Source: Actinomycetes bacterium
GTDB lineage: Bacteria; Actinomycetota; Acidimicrobiia; Acidimicrobiales; Microtrichaceae
Length of the DNA stretch: 30,220 nt
NCBI GenBank assembly: GCA_023437745.1
Contig: JAEZFI010000038.1
Location: 1 to 30,220, forward strand
Direction of reading: 5' to 3'
Part shown: piece after piece, positions 14,783-21,346 of the stretch
Numbering within the stretch: position 1 is the first letter of the stretch
Layout of the letters: each line of letters opens with the position of its first letter
The notes under the pieces: model-generated
What the model saw: only the letters and a program-made list of their open reading frames with translations
What the model was told of the DNA's origin: nothing
Database searches by the model: none
Made by a program: the position numbers and the translations under genes

Positions 14783-15456
14783 TGTCCGGCGTCGATCCTG
14801 CCTCCGTGGTGCCCGGCCCGGCGGCATGGAAGGGCGCCCGATCCACCTACGACCTCGGTGTCCTCACCGAGGAGGGCGCGGCCGCCGACCCCTTCGACCA
14901 GCTGCGGGGCTGGCTCGACGACGCGGAGGCGGCCGGGGTGACGGAGCCCACCGCGATGGTCGTGTCGACCGTCGCCCCCGACGGGCGGCCCCGCTCGCGA
15001 GCCGTGCTGCTCCGGCAGATCACCGAGGAGGGCCTCGTGTTCTTCACGAACCTGCGCTCCGACAAGGCCCGGGAGCTGGCCGCCGAGCCCCGCTGCGCGC
15101 TGCAGCTGGGTTGGCTGGACCTCCAGCGGCAGGTGCGGGTCGAGGGCGTCGCCCGAGCGGTCGACGACGCAGCGGCGGATGCGTACTTCGCCGGGCGGCC
15201 CCGCGGGAGTCAGATCGGTGCCTGGGCGTCGCCGCAGAGCGAGGTGATCGAGGGTCGTGACCAGCTCGTGGCAGCGGTCACCGAGGTCGAGGAGCGGTTC
15301 GCCGGCCGGGACGTGCCCCGACCCGACTTCTGGGGTGGCATCGAGGTCGTCCCCGAGCGGTTCGAGTTCTGGCAGGGACGACCGTCACGCCTGCACGATC
15401 GCCTCCGCTACCGGCGCGCCGTCGACGGCTGGACGATCGACCGCCTCGCCCCCTGA
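14782..15456 (+). CDS. pdxH: Pyridoxamine/pyridoxine 5'-phosphate oxidase
   Basis: This FMN enzyme oxidises PNP or PMP to pyridoxal 5'-phosphate. The 224-aa protein carries the family marks RSRAVLLRQI (FMN phosphate region), FFTNLRSDKARELA, RQVRVEG, AYFAGRPRGSQIGAWAS and the C-terminal EFWQGRPSRLHDR plus RLAP end that binds substrate. ATG 14782 overlaps the serS stop by one nucleotide, so the two genes are coupled. The PLP product would serve the PatB-like lyase at 25512 among many other enzymes. It converges on the carbonic-anhydrase-like gene; a large inverted repeat lies between the two stops. Confidence 0.96.
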   Translation: MSGVDPASVVPGPAAWKGARSTYDLGVLTEEGAAADPFDQLRGWLDDAEAAGVTEPTAMVVSTVAPDGRPRSRAVLLRQITEEGLVFFTNLRSDKARELAAEPRCALQLGWLDLQRQVRVEGVARAVDDAAADAYFAGRPRGSQIGAWASPQSEVIEGRDQLVAAVTEVEERFAGRDVPRPDFWGGIEVVPERFEFWQGRPSRLHDRLRYRRAVDGWTIDRLAP

Positions 15457-15461
15457 TCTCG

Positions 15462-15515
15462 CCGTTCTGTTCCAGCGAGAGCATCACCAGCGCTGCTCAG
15501 CCTGGAACAGAACGG
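15462..15515. terminator. 54-nt nested inverted repeat between convergent genes
   Basis: Perfect 14-bp arms CCGTTCTGTTCCAG (15462-15475) and CTGGAACAGAACGG (15502-15515) enclose 26 nt that contain a second inverted repeat, GAGCA / TGCTC (15479-15483 and 15494-15498). It fills the gap between the pdxH stop and the stop of the convergent minus-strand gene. A bidirectional terminator is the simplest reading, but there is no U-tract and the nested design is unusual. Confidence 0.6.
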
Positions 15516-15521
15516 GTGGGG

Positions 15522-16244
15522 TCAGGTGTTGGCGCCGGCGACGCGACGGCGATGGCCGTCGGCGCCCGTGTGCCAGGCGTCCCGTGGCCAGATCCAGTCG
15601 TCGCCGTGACCGTGGATCTGCACGCCGCACCACACGGTGACGTCGTGCTGGCGCCACACCTCGAACCGGTCGAGTGCACGCCACAGGTCGACCTCGAGTG
15701 CGTCGAGCGCTCCGATCGTGAGGTCGACGAGCGACGGCGCCGGGAGCCGAGGGTCCACGAGGCGGAGGGCCAGCCGCGTGGCCTCGAAGTCGTCGGGATC
15801 CACCTCGGTCGGCAGGGTGCCCGCTGCGGCGTTCGCCACGATGGCCGAGAGGGCGCCGCACGTGGTGGTGGGGTGATCCTGGCCCGGACGGATGGTCACG
15901 CCGATCGTCCCGTCCTCCTCGATGCCGATGTGCGGGAAGCCCAGCACGAGCACGTGGCCCCGGTCGTGGTCGTCGGGGATGTGGGCGAGCGCCGCCTGCC
16001 ATCCGGTCCAGCCGAGCGCCGGCACCCCGCCCAGACCGGCGAGCGTGAACGCATTGCCCCAGTCGCGCTCGATCATCTCGAAGAACGGGGTGGTCAGCTC
16101 GTCGCGGCAGATCGAGACCATCGCCAACGTCCGCTCCCGGGTGTACCCCATGGCCTCGACGTCGGCCTTCACACGGGCGAGGTACTCCTCTGCCGGCAGA
16201 GACCCGGGAAAGGTCTCGTCGAGTGCTGACCGGAACGAGCCCAC
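15522..16244 (-). CDS. LCIB/C-type carbonic anhydrase-like protein
   Basis: The 240-aa soluble protein resembles the limiting-CO2-inducible B/C family, a group of beta-like (theta) carbonic anhydrases known from microalgae and some bacteria. Matching landmarks are TLAGLGGVPALGWTGWQAAL, AHIPDD, VLVLGFPHIGIEEDGTIGV and TTTCGALSAIVA. The expected Zn site Cys-His-Cys with an Asp/Arg dyad can be placed at C46 (ICRDEL: R47, D48), H105 (FPHIGI) and C129 (TTTCGA). All five are present, so activity is possible. GTG 16244 is forced by an in-frame TGA two codons upstream. It is the last gene of the resA-ccdA operon, 11 nt after the preceding stop. The family assignment rests on motifs I recall, not on a search. 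Confidence 0.72.
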   Translation of the reverse strand: MGSFRSALDETFPGSLPAEEYLARVKADVEAMGYTRERTLAMVSICRDELTTPFFEMIERDWGNAFTLAGLGGVPALGWTGWQAALAHIPDDHDRGHVLVLGFPHIGIEEDGTIGVTIRPGQDHPTTTCGALSAIVANAAAGTLPTEVDPDDFEATRLALRLVDPRLPAPSLVDLTIGALDALEVDLWRALDRFEVWRQHDVTVWCGVQIHGHGDDWIWPRDAWHTGADGHRRRVAGANT

Positions 16245-16255
16245 GACTCAGCAGT

Positions 16256-16846
16256 TCACCATGTCGAGAGCGCTCGGGCCAACCCGGCGACGAGCGCCCC
16301 GGTGTGGGGACGGAGCCCGGAGGCGTCATGGCCCTCCCAGTAGGGGCCGAGGCCGCGCACCCTCGGCGGCAGCTCGAGCTGGACGCCACCGTGCCGCAGG
16401 CGGTTCACGGGGTTGTCCGGGTGGAGGCCGCGCAGCTCCTCCGGGATCGTCGAGAGGTCGTGCCGGACCTCGTACTCCGGCAGCGCGTCGCCCACCGCCG
16501 ACGCGACGTGCACGGCGAGGTCGCGGTTCGACCCACCGGCGAGCAGCGTCGTGAACATGCCGTCGCGTCCGTACCCGTGCACGGCGACGGCGGTGTCGAC
16601 GTGGTCGAGGAACGCCGCGAGGGTCGGGGAGTGCGCGGGGTCGAACTCGCGCGACGGCACGTGCCAGCGGAGCGTCTCGGGCTGGCGGACCACGTAGGTC
16701 GAGACGTCGACCAGGTCCGCCACGGCCGCGGCGATCACGTCGGTCATCCGCTCGAGCGACCCACCGTGGAACGCCATGATCCCGATCGGCCCGGCGAGTC
16801 GGGACTCCTCGGTCACGCCGGGCTGGGCGAGCAGCTCACTCAGCAC
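16256..16846 (-). CDS. Poly-gamma-glutamate hydrolase family protein (YjqB-like)
   Basis: The 196-aa protein fits the zinc-dependent gamma-PGA hydrolase family (PF05908 type), which includes phage PghP and B. subtilis YjqB. Landmarks in order are IMAFHGGSLERMTD (H27, E32), HVPSREFDPAHSP, VAVHGYGRDG, LLAGGSNRDLA, HPDNPVNRLRHGGVQLELPP and RGLGPY. These carry the expected metal-binding His/Glu positions. No signal peptide is visible. GTG 16846 starts 13 nt after the ccdA stop, inside a tight minus-strand operon. No capsule-synthesis gene is seen nearby, so its natural substrate in this cell is unclear. Confidence 0.8.
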   Translation of the reverse strand: MLSELLAQPGVTEESRLAGPIGIMAFHGGSLERMTDVIAAAVADLVDVSTYVVRQPETLRWHVPSREFDPAHSPTLAAFLDHVDTAVAVHGYGRDGMFTTLLAGGSNRDLAVHVASAVGDALPEYEVRHDLSTIPEELRGLHPDNPVNRLRHGGVQLELPPRVRGLGPYWEGHDASGLRPHTGALVAGLARALSTW

Positions 16847-16859
16847 GGCGCAGATCGAC

Positions 16860-17699
16860 CTACGAGACCGTGCGTCGGCGCATGACCGTGCCGATCGCGA
16901 CGGCGCCGCAGATCACGACGGCGCACATCAGGCCGACCCGGAGGGCGCCGACGTCGCTGATCCAGCTCGTGACCGACCCCTGCACGTCGTACAGCCACTG
17001 CTGCACCCGTGAGGCCGTCGGGCGGGTCGAGGCCCAGCCGTAGTAGGCCACGAGCAGTCCGCCGACGATGACGAGGCCGCCGCTGATGCGGGTCATCCAC
17101 GGGAGGACCCTCCGCATCGCCGTCACGATGCCGGTGCGAGCGAGGGCGACGGCGATCGTGAGGACGGTGACCAGGGCGCCCATGCCCAACCCGTAGGTGG
17201 CGAACCCGATGATCCCCGAGGTGAAGGACTCGTCGAAGCTGAGCCCGAGCACGCCGACGAACAGGGGGATCGTGCAGCTCAGCGAGGCCACGGCGTACGA
17301 CATCCCGAAGAGGAACATCGACCGCACCTGCACGTCGCCCTTCCCCACGGCCATCTTCGGCAGCGACACCATCGGCTGGTGACCCGCCAGCATCGCGATG
17401 CCCATCACGACCAGCGCGACGCCCATGGCGACCGAGACCCAGGGCAGGTGCTCCGCGACCGCGGACGAGATGGAGCTCCAGACGACGCCGATCACTCCGA
17501 ACACCGTGACGAACCCCGCCGACATGGCGAGCCCGACCTTGACGGCCTGGAGCGGTGCCGGCGTCCGGTCGGACGCGCCGCCGTCGTCGGTCATCCCGAG
17601 GTAGAAGGACAGGTAGGCCGGCAGCAGGGCGAAGCCGCAGGGGTTGACGGTCGCCGCCATGCCGGCCCCGAAGAGGGTCGCCAAGCGCTGCGCGTTCAT
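16860..17699 (-). CDS. ccdA: Cytochrome c biogenesis protein CcdA (DsbD transmembrane domain family)
   Basis: This membrane thiol transporter carries reducing equivalents from cytoplasmic thioredoxin to extracytoplasmic partners such as ResA. The 279-aa protein has six main hydrophobic helices plus extra C-terminal ones. The two redox cysteines are C21 in TVNPCGFALLPAYLSFYLG and C142 in SLSCTIPLFVGVLG. ATG 17699 overlaps the resA stop by 4 nt (ATGA), so they are translationally coupled. The C-terminus continues past the core with two more helices and ends in an Arg-rich tail. Together with ResA it should help heme attachment to the CASCH motif of CoxB. Confidence 0.93.
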   Translation of the reverse strand: MNAQRLATLFGAGMAATVNPCGFALLPAYLSFYLGMTDDGGASDRTPAPLQAVKVGLAMSAGFVTVFGVIGVVWSSISSAVAEHLPWVSVAMGVALVVMGIAMLAGHQPMVSLPKMAVGKGDVQVRSMFLFGMSYAVASLSCTIPLFVGVLGLSFDESFTSGIIGFATYGLGMGALVTVLTIAVALARTGIVTAMRRVLPWMTRISGGLVIVGGLLVAYYGWASTRPTASRVQQWLYDVQGSVTSWISDVGALRVGLMCAVVICGAVAIGTVMRRRTVS

Positions 17700-18340
17700 C
17701 CGAGGGCCAGCTCCGCCAGACCGCGGAGGTCCGCCTCGTCGAGGGCCTTGTTGCGCACCGCCACGACCGTGCCGTCGGCGTCGATCGCGATCGTGTGGGG
17801 CAGCGCGATCCCTCCGAAGGCCGTCAGCAGCTTGGACTGCGGGTCGCGTGCGAGGGGGTAGGTGACGCCCATCTCCCGGGCGAACGCCTGGCCCTTCTCG
17901 ACCGATTCGGCGACGTCGACGCCGAGGATCGTGAGCCGGTCGCCGTACTCGGCGTGAAGTGCTTCGAACGCCGGCATCTCCTGGCGGCACGGGACGCAGG
18001 TCGATGCCCAGAAGTTGACGATCAGCGGGCCCCCGGCGAAGTCGGCCATCGTGCCGGGCGTGCCGTCGAGGTACGGGAAGCTCGCCGCCGGTGCCGGGGC
18101 GCCCTCCTCGAGCTGGCCGGTGACCGTGACCTTGTTGGAGGCCTCTGCGTTGACCAGGTCCTGGGCGCTGATGGTGTCGGTGGCGCCGTCGCCGTCGTCG
18201 GTGTCGACGACCCAGGTGGCGACGAGCAGGGCGATCGCCAGGGAGCCGATCACGCTGGCGACCAGGAAGGCGGGCGGCAGCCCGCCGAACCGCTCCTTCC
18301 CCGCCTTCCGCTCCTCGGTGGGTCGGTCGGTGGCGCTCAC
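17696..18340 (-). CDS. resA: ResA/TlpA-like membrane-anchored thiol-disulfide oxidoreductase
   Basis: This thioredoxin-fold protein faces the outside and reduces apocytochrome c cysteines before heme attachment. The 214 aa consist of a charged N-terminus, one membrane anchor (about 24-45), an acidic linker (DTDDGDGATD), then the thioredoxin domain with FWASTCVPCRQEMP (C115, C118) and the cis-Pro loop in ALPHTIAID. GTG 18340 is supported by a TAGCGT -10 box 7 nt upstream, and the next protein features lie directly inside. It heads the resA-ccdA-PGA hydrolase-carbonic anhydrase-like operon. Confidence 0.93.
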   Translation of the reverse strand: MSATDRPTEERKAGKERFGGLPPAFLVASVIGSLAIALLVATWVVDTDDGDGATDTISAQDLVNAEASNKVTVTGQLEEGAPAPAASFPYLDGTPGTMADFAGGPLIVNFWASTCVPCRQEMPAFEALHAEYGDRLTILGVDVAESVEKGQAFAREMGVTYPLARDPQSKLLTAFGGIALPHTIAIDADGTVVAVRNKALDEADLRGLAELALG

Positions 18341-18347
18341 GGGACCA

Positions 18348-18353
18348 ACGCTA
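18348..18353 (-). promoter_or_regulatory. -10 box of the resA operon, leaderless
   Basis: On the minus strand TAGCGT lies 7 nt before GTG 18340. Confidence 0.42.
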
Positions 18354-18412
18354 CCGGCGACCCTGCGGGCGGGGCCCATCGGCGGCGGGTCGAATCGGGC
18401 ACATCCGGCCCG

Positions 18413-18462
18413 GTTCCGTCGCGTGGAGCGTGACGTGGAGGTCACGCCGCACGCGACGGAAC
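18413..18462. repeat. 50-nt nested inverted repeat
   Basis: Outer arms GTTCCGTCGCGTG (18413-18425) and CACGCGACGGAAC (18450-18462) pair perfectly over 13 bp. After a 2x2 mismatch the inner arms GCGTGAC (18428-18434) and GTCACGC (18441-18447) close a 6-nt loop. It lies between whiB and resA, 60 bp upstream of the resA -10. It could be a terminator for whiB, an operator or a small repeat element. Its plan resembles the repeat at 15462-15515, and both are followed by GGGTG. Confidence 0.6.
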
Positions 18463-18515
18463 GGGTGTCGGTCGGTCTCCGCTCGAGCGGTCGACCGGCC
18501 TCAGCTGCCGGAGGT

Positions 18516-18556
18516 GAGGCCCGCCTCCCGGAGGGGGTGCGGGAGGCGGGAGCCTC
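18516..18556 (-). terminator. GC-rich hairpin downstream of whiB
   Basis: A 10-bp perfect stem, CCGCCTCCCG (18521-18530) with CGGGAGGCGG (18540-18549), closes a 9-nt loop, and outer GAGGC/GCCTC arms add pairs. It starts 16 nt after the whiB stop on the minus strand. There is no U-tract. A terminator or 3'-end protecting stem is likely. Confidence 0.55.
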
Positions 18557-18572
18557 GAGCCGCCGGGTCACC

Positions 18573-18923
18573 TCAGGCCAGCTGGAGCCGGCGGGTGAGG
18601 TGGTCCGGGACGGGGATCTGGGGGAGCTGGTCCCCGGGACGAGCGACCTTCGGTGGCCGGCCCCGGCGCCGCTTCGTCATGACGACCTTGCCGCCGACGA
18701 AGAGCTGTCCGCCCCACACGCCCCACAGCTCGCCTCGATCGATGGCGCCTTCGAGGCACGAGGCGATCATCGGGCAGGTGGAGCAGATCGTCTTGGCCCG
18801 GGCGATGTCCTCGAGCTGGTCCGAGAAGAACATCCGGGTGAGCTGACCCGACCCGTCCGCGCAGGCGGCGGGCGAGCGGGGACTGTCGGGTTGGACGGGT
18901 TCGATGAGCGGTGTGGTGGTCAC
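18573..18923 (-). CDS. WhiB-family Fe-S transcriptional regulator
   Basis: WhiB proteins are actinobacteria-specific regulators that bind a 4Fe-4S cluster and the housekeeping sigma factor. The 116-aa protein has the four cluster cysteines C21, C47, C50 and C56 (C-x2-C-x5-C in ICSTCPMIASC), the GVWGG turn and a basic RRRGRPPK segment that resembles an AT-hook. The N-terminus before C21 is short. GTG 18923 has GAGGT 7-8 nt upstream, so this gene, unlike many neighbours, has a leader. The assignment to a specific class (WhiB1, WhiB2 and so on) is not made. A terminator hairpin about 100 nt upstream separates it from the MBL region or acts in its leader. Confidence 0.93.
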   Translation of the reverse strand: MTTTPLIEPVQPDSPRSPAACADGSGQLTRMFFSDQLEDIARAKTICSTCPMIASCLEGAIDRGELWGVWGGQLFVGGKVVMTKRRRGRPPKVARPGDQLPQIPVPDHLTRRLQLA

Positions 18924-19024
18924 GTCGTTACCTCAGGGCGTTCGGAGTGCGGGGGTCGTGCAGGTGGTGGGTTCGGCCTTCGGGGTGCCGATGGGTGCGT
19001 CCGTGAAGTGGCCCGGAAAAGCGA

Positions 19025-19054
19025 AACGGCCGCCGGGAGGTCCCGGCGGCCGTT
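19025..19054 (-). terminator. Intrinsic terminator, minus strand
   Basis: A perfect 14-bp stem, AACGGCCGCCGGGA with TCCCGGCGGCCGTT, has a 2-nt turn (effectively a 4-nt loop). Read on the minus strand the stem is followed by a T-rich run (TTTCGCTTTTCC). It ends transcription coming from the MBL gene and small ORF, 102 nt before the whiB start. It is the only stem-plus-U-tract structure I see in the window. Confidence 0.75.
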
Positions 19055-19085
19055 CGGAGATCCTGTCTCACTGTGAGCTGAGCTC

Positions 19086-19307
19086 TCAGGGAGTACCTCC
19101 TCGACCGCCGGGCCGGTTGGACTTCGTGCGATGCGCGAGCGCAATCGGGGACACGAATCGACCGGCCGGGGACCATGCCGCACAGGTGCCGTAGGTGGCG
19201 CCGTCAGCTACCGCGGTGGACATCGCAGCGCGCGCCGGCACCTGCCCGGTGCGGGACATGAAGATGCCGGTCATCTCGCTGCGCATGGACACGAGCGAAC
19301 CACCCAT
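19086..19307 (-). CDS. Possible 73-aa small protein downstream of the MBL gene
   Basis: The 404-nt stretch between whiB and the MBL gene would otherwise be empty. On the minus strand a frame opens at ATG 19307, 20 nt after the MBL stop, and closes at 19086, 32 nt before the intrinsic terminator. The layout therefore fits a last small gene of that transcript. The predicted protein is Ala/Gly/Ser-rich with a basic Gly-rich end (RPGGRGGTP) and one Cys; no domain or membrane segment is recognised. Several Met codons near the start and the lack of a good ribosome site leave the start uncertain. It may simply be 3'-untranslated RNA. Confidence 0.3.
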   Translation of the reverse strand: MGGSLVSMRSEMTGIFMSRTGQVPARAAMSTAVADGATYGTCAAWSPAGRFVSPIALAHRTKSNRPGGRGGTP

Positions 19308-19327
19308 GGATCGTGCCGTCAAACGAA

Positions 19328-20473
19328 TTATCGGCGGAGCTGGTAGCGCAGCTGCCCGTCCTCGTCGCGGGACGCGACCGCCTCGCCCGCGAGCCGCAGG
19401 TGTTCGAGGTGGGCGTACGTCTCCGACTCGGCCATCGCGCCCCAGGAGCGCTCCTGGAACAGCTGGCGGCTGAACTCGCCGACGTCGGCCGTCCCGATGC
19501 GCTCGGAGATGTCCCTGACCAGGTCCAGGCGCTCGTGGTGGTGGCGCTTGATGTCCTCGACCCGCCGCTGCAGATCGACGAACGGCGTGCCGTGCGCCGG
19601 CAGCACGTGGCGGACGCCGGTGAGCCCGGCGACCTTGTCGAGGGCGTCGATGTAGTCCGACAGCGAGTCGCCCGACGCCGCCAGACCCGAGATGTGCGGC
19701 GTGATCGTCGGCAGCACGTGGTCGCCGGAGAGCAGGATCCCGTCGACGGGGTCGTAGAGGCAGAGGTGGTCGCCGGTGTGGCCCGGTGTGTGGACCGCGA
19801 CCCACTCCCGCCGCCCGAGTCGCAGCACCTCGGCGTCGTCGACACGTGTGGTGGGCTGCGGGGACATGAAGCCCTGCTTCGTCAGGTCGTCCCAGCTGCG
19901 CATGTAGTTGATCTCGACGGCGCTCGGGAACGGGATCTGCCCGCCCCACGGTGCCCGACGTGCCGGCAGCTCCGGGATCTCGACGTCGGTCATGAGGTAC
20001 TCGCCGAAGCGCACCGGGTCGAACCCGTCCTCGTCGACCCTCGGCGCCATCGCGTCGAAGAGCTCGGCCGTGTCGTCGTCGAACGGGTCGAAGATGGTCC
20101 GGAAGTCCCGGTGGGCCACGACCGCGGCATCGTTCATGATGCGGAGCCGGCCGGCGCCGCCGAAGTGGTCGGGGTGCGAGTGGGTGACCACGACGGTGTG
20201 CACCCGCTCGATCGGGATGCCCACGGAACCGAGGCGGGCGACCAGCGCGTCGAACTCCTCGGGGTTCGGGAGGCCCGGATCGACGAGTGCCACCCCGCGC
20301 TCGTCCTCGAGTGCGTAGCAGTTCACGTGGCCGAGCCCCGGCATCGAGATCGGGAGCTGGAGCCGCAGGACGCCGGGAGCGACCTCGGTGACCTCGGTGT
20401 CCGCCTCGAGCTTCTCGGTCTTGACCGTCCCGCTGGCCCCGGCGTGGGCATGGGTGTGCGGGTGGGCAGCCAT
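19328..20473 (-). CDS. MBL-fold metallo-hydrolase with C-terminal helical extension
   Basis: The 381-aa soluble enzyme has the binuclear metal motif THSHPDHFGG (H-x-H-x-D-H), then VHTPGHTGDH, the bridging Asp in LLSGDHVLP and the final His in LPAHG. The C-terminal ~90 aa look like the helical/winged tail found in LACTB2-type hydrolases. The N-terminus is His-rich (MAAHPHTHAHAG). The substrate is unknown; thioesters and lactones are common in this family. ATG 20473 is chosen because a TACCTT -10 box lies 6 nt before it. An 18-bp palindrome fills the promoter spacer, so the gene is probably repressed by a TetR-type regulator that is not in this window. aqpZ lies upstream on the same strand. Confidence 0.9.
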   Translation of the reverse strand: MAAHPHTHAHAGASGTVKTEKLEADTEVTEVAPGVLRLQLPISMPGLGHVNCYALEDERGVALVDPGLPNPEEFDALVARLGSVGIPIERVHTVVVTHSHPDHFGGAGRLRIMNDAAVVAHRDFRTIFDPFDDDTAELFDAMAPRVDEDGFDPVRFGEYLMTDVEIPELPARRAPWGGQIPFPSAVEINYMRSWDDLTKQGFMSPQPTTRVDDAEVLRLGRREWVAVHTPGHTGDHLCLYDPVDGILLSGDHVLPTITPHISGLAASGDSLSDYIDALDKVAGLTGVRHVLPAHGTPFVDLQRRVEDIKRHHHERLDLVRDISERIGTADVGEFSRQLFQERSWGAMAESETYAHLEHLRLAGEAVASRDEDGQLRYQLRR

Positions 20474-20479
20474 CCGGCC

Positions 20480-20485
20480 AAGGTA
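20480..20485 (-). promoter_or_regulatory. -10 box of the MBL hydrolase gene, leaderless
   Basis: On the minus strand TACCTT lies 6 nt before ATG 20473 and directly abuts the palindrome at 20486-20503. Confidence 0.42.
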
Positions 20486-20503
20486 CTTGACCGGGCGGTC
20501 AAG
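20486..20503. promoter_or_regulatory. 18-bp palindromic operator, TetR type
   Basis: CTTGACCGGGCGGTCAAG has perfect 8-bp arms around a GG centre. It abuts the -10 box and fills the expected 17-18 bp spacer of the MBL promoter, where bound repressor would block RNA polymerase. The TTGACCG...CGGTCAA form is typical of operators of TetR-family regulators in actinobacteria. Confidence 0.65.
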
Positions 20504-20544
20504 CCCTCCCGCTGTGACCGAGGTCGCAGCGGTGCGGCGTCGGA

Positions 20545-21285
20545 TCAGGCAGGTCCCTGCGTCAGGTCGGGCGCGACGTCGGAGTCGGCGTCCACGCCCT
20601 GGATCACCTTCCACAGCCCGGCGCCCACCGCCCCACCGATCAGCGGGAACACGATGAAGGCCCAGAGCTGCGTGACGGTCCAGCTCTCACCGGAGAAGAT
20701 CGCCACCCCGAAGCTGCGAGCCGGGTTGACCGACGTGTTCGAGACGGGGATCGAGATCAGGTGGATCAGGAAGAGCGTGAACCCTGCGGCGATGCCACCG
20801 AAGCCGATCGGGAACCTGCGGTGGGTCGTGGACAGCACCACGAAGATGAGGAGGGCGGTGAGGACCACCTCCACCACGATGACGGAGCCCAGCTTCCAGC
20901 CGTCCGGTGAGTGCTCGCCGTAGCCGTTGGAGGCGAACCCCGGCGCCAGCGGCCGGTCGCTGATCTTGAAGGTGATCCAGAGGATGAAGCCGCCGACGGC
21001 GCCGCCGAGCATCTGGCCGACCCAGTAGTAGGGGAGCCGGGACGCCTCGAGTCGGCCGCCGAGCACCATGCCGAGGGTGACCGCAGGGTTCACGTGGCAC
21101 CCCGAGACGTGGCCGATGGCGTAGGCGAGGACGAGGAGGGAGAGGCCGAACGCCGCGGCGACCCCCAGCGCCCCCATCGGTGCGGCGTCGGAGCCGGCGG
21201 CGAGGACCGCCGTTCCGCATCCGCCGATGACGAGCACCGCCGTGCCGAAGAGCTCGGCGATCGTGATCTTCACGTTCTCGTTCAC
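20545..21285 (-). CDS. aqpZ: Aquaporin Z-type water channel
   Basis: The 246-aa membrane protein of the MIP family has six helices and two NPA half-helices: GHVSGCHVNPAVTLG and NTSVNPARSFGVAIF. The Arg after the second NPA and His in LIHLISIPVSNTS form the narrow selectivity filter of water-specific AqpZ, not a glycerol channel. GTG 21285 has GGAGG 7 nt upstream; a frame extending further 5' lacks family similarity. A TAGTGT hexamer near 21344-21349 overlapping the orn 3' end could be its -10. It is followed by the MBL gene after 71 bp. Confidence 0.94.
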   Translation of the reverse strand: MNENVKITIAELFGTAVLVIGGCGTAVLAAGSDAAPMGALGVAAAFGLSLLVLAYAIGHVSGCHVNPAVTLGMVLGGRLEASRLPYYWVGQMLGGAVGGFILWITFKISDRPLAPGFASNGYGEHSPDGWKLGSVIVVEVVLTALLIFVVLSTTHRRFPIGFGGIAAGFTLFLIHLISIPVSNTSVNPARSFGVAIFSGESWTVTQLWAFIVFPLIGGAVGAGLWKVIQGVDADSDVAPDLTQGPA

Positions 21286-21346
21286 TTGGGCCTCCGATGA
21301 CGTGGTGAGCGTCCGGCGCCCCGTCGGCGACGTGACGCGTTGCACA

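Noticed and set aside
12245..14827. 860-codon minus-strand open frame
   Set aside because: It runs antisense to serS and the lipoprotein and then out of frame through the HAD gene; no domain is seen.
15462..15515. LexA/SOS-type operator in the inverted repeat
   Set aside because: The arms contain GTTC and GAAC, but the spacing (26-nt loop between 14-bp arms) and position between convergent stops do not fit an SOS box.
18928..19176. 82-codon minus-strand frame ending 4 nt before whiB, considered as a leader peptide gene
   Set aside because: It runs straight through the intrinsic terminator hairpin and has an Arg/His/Pro-rich composition like an out-of-frame translation.
19055..19327. Known structured RNA (RNase P, tmRNA, SRP RNA)
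   Set aside because: None of the conserved core sequences of these RNAs was found on either strand.
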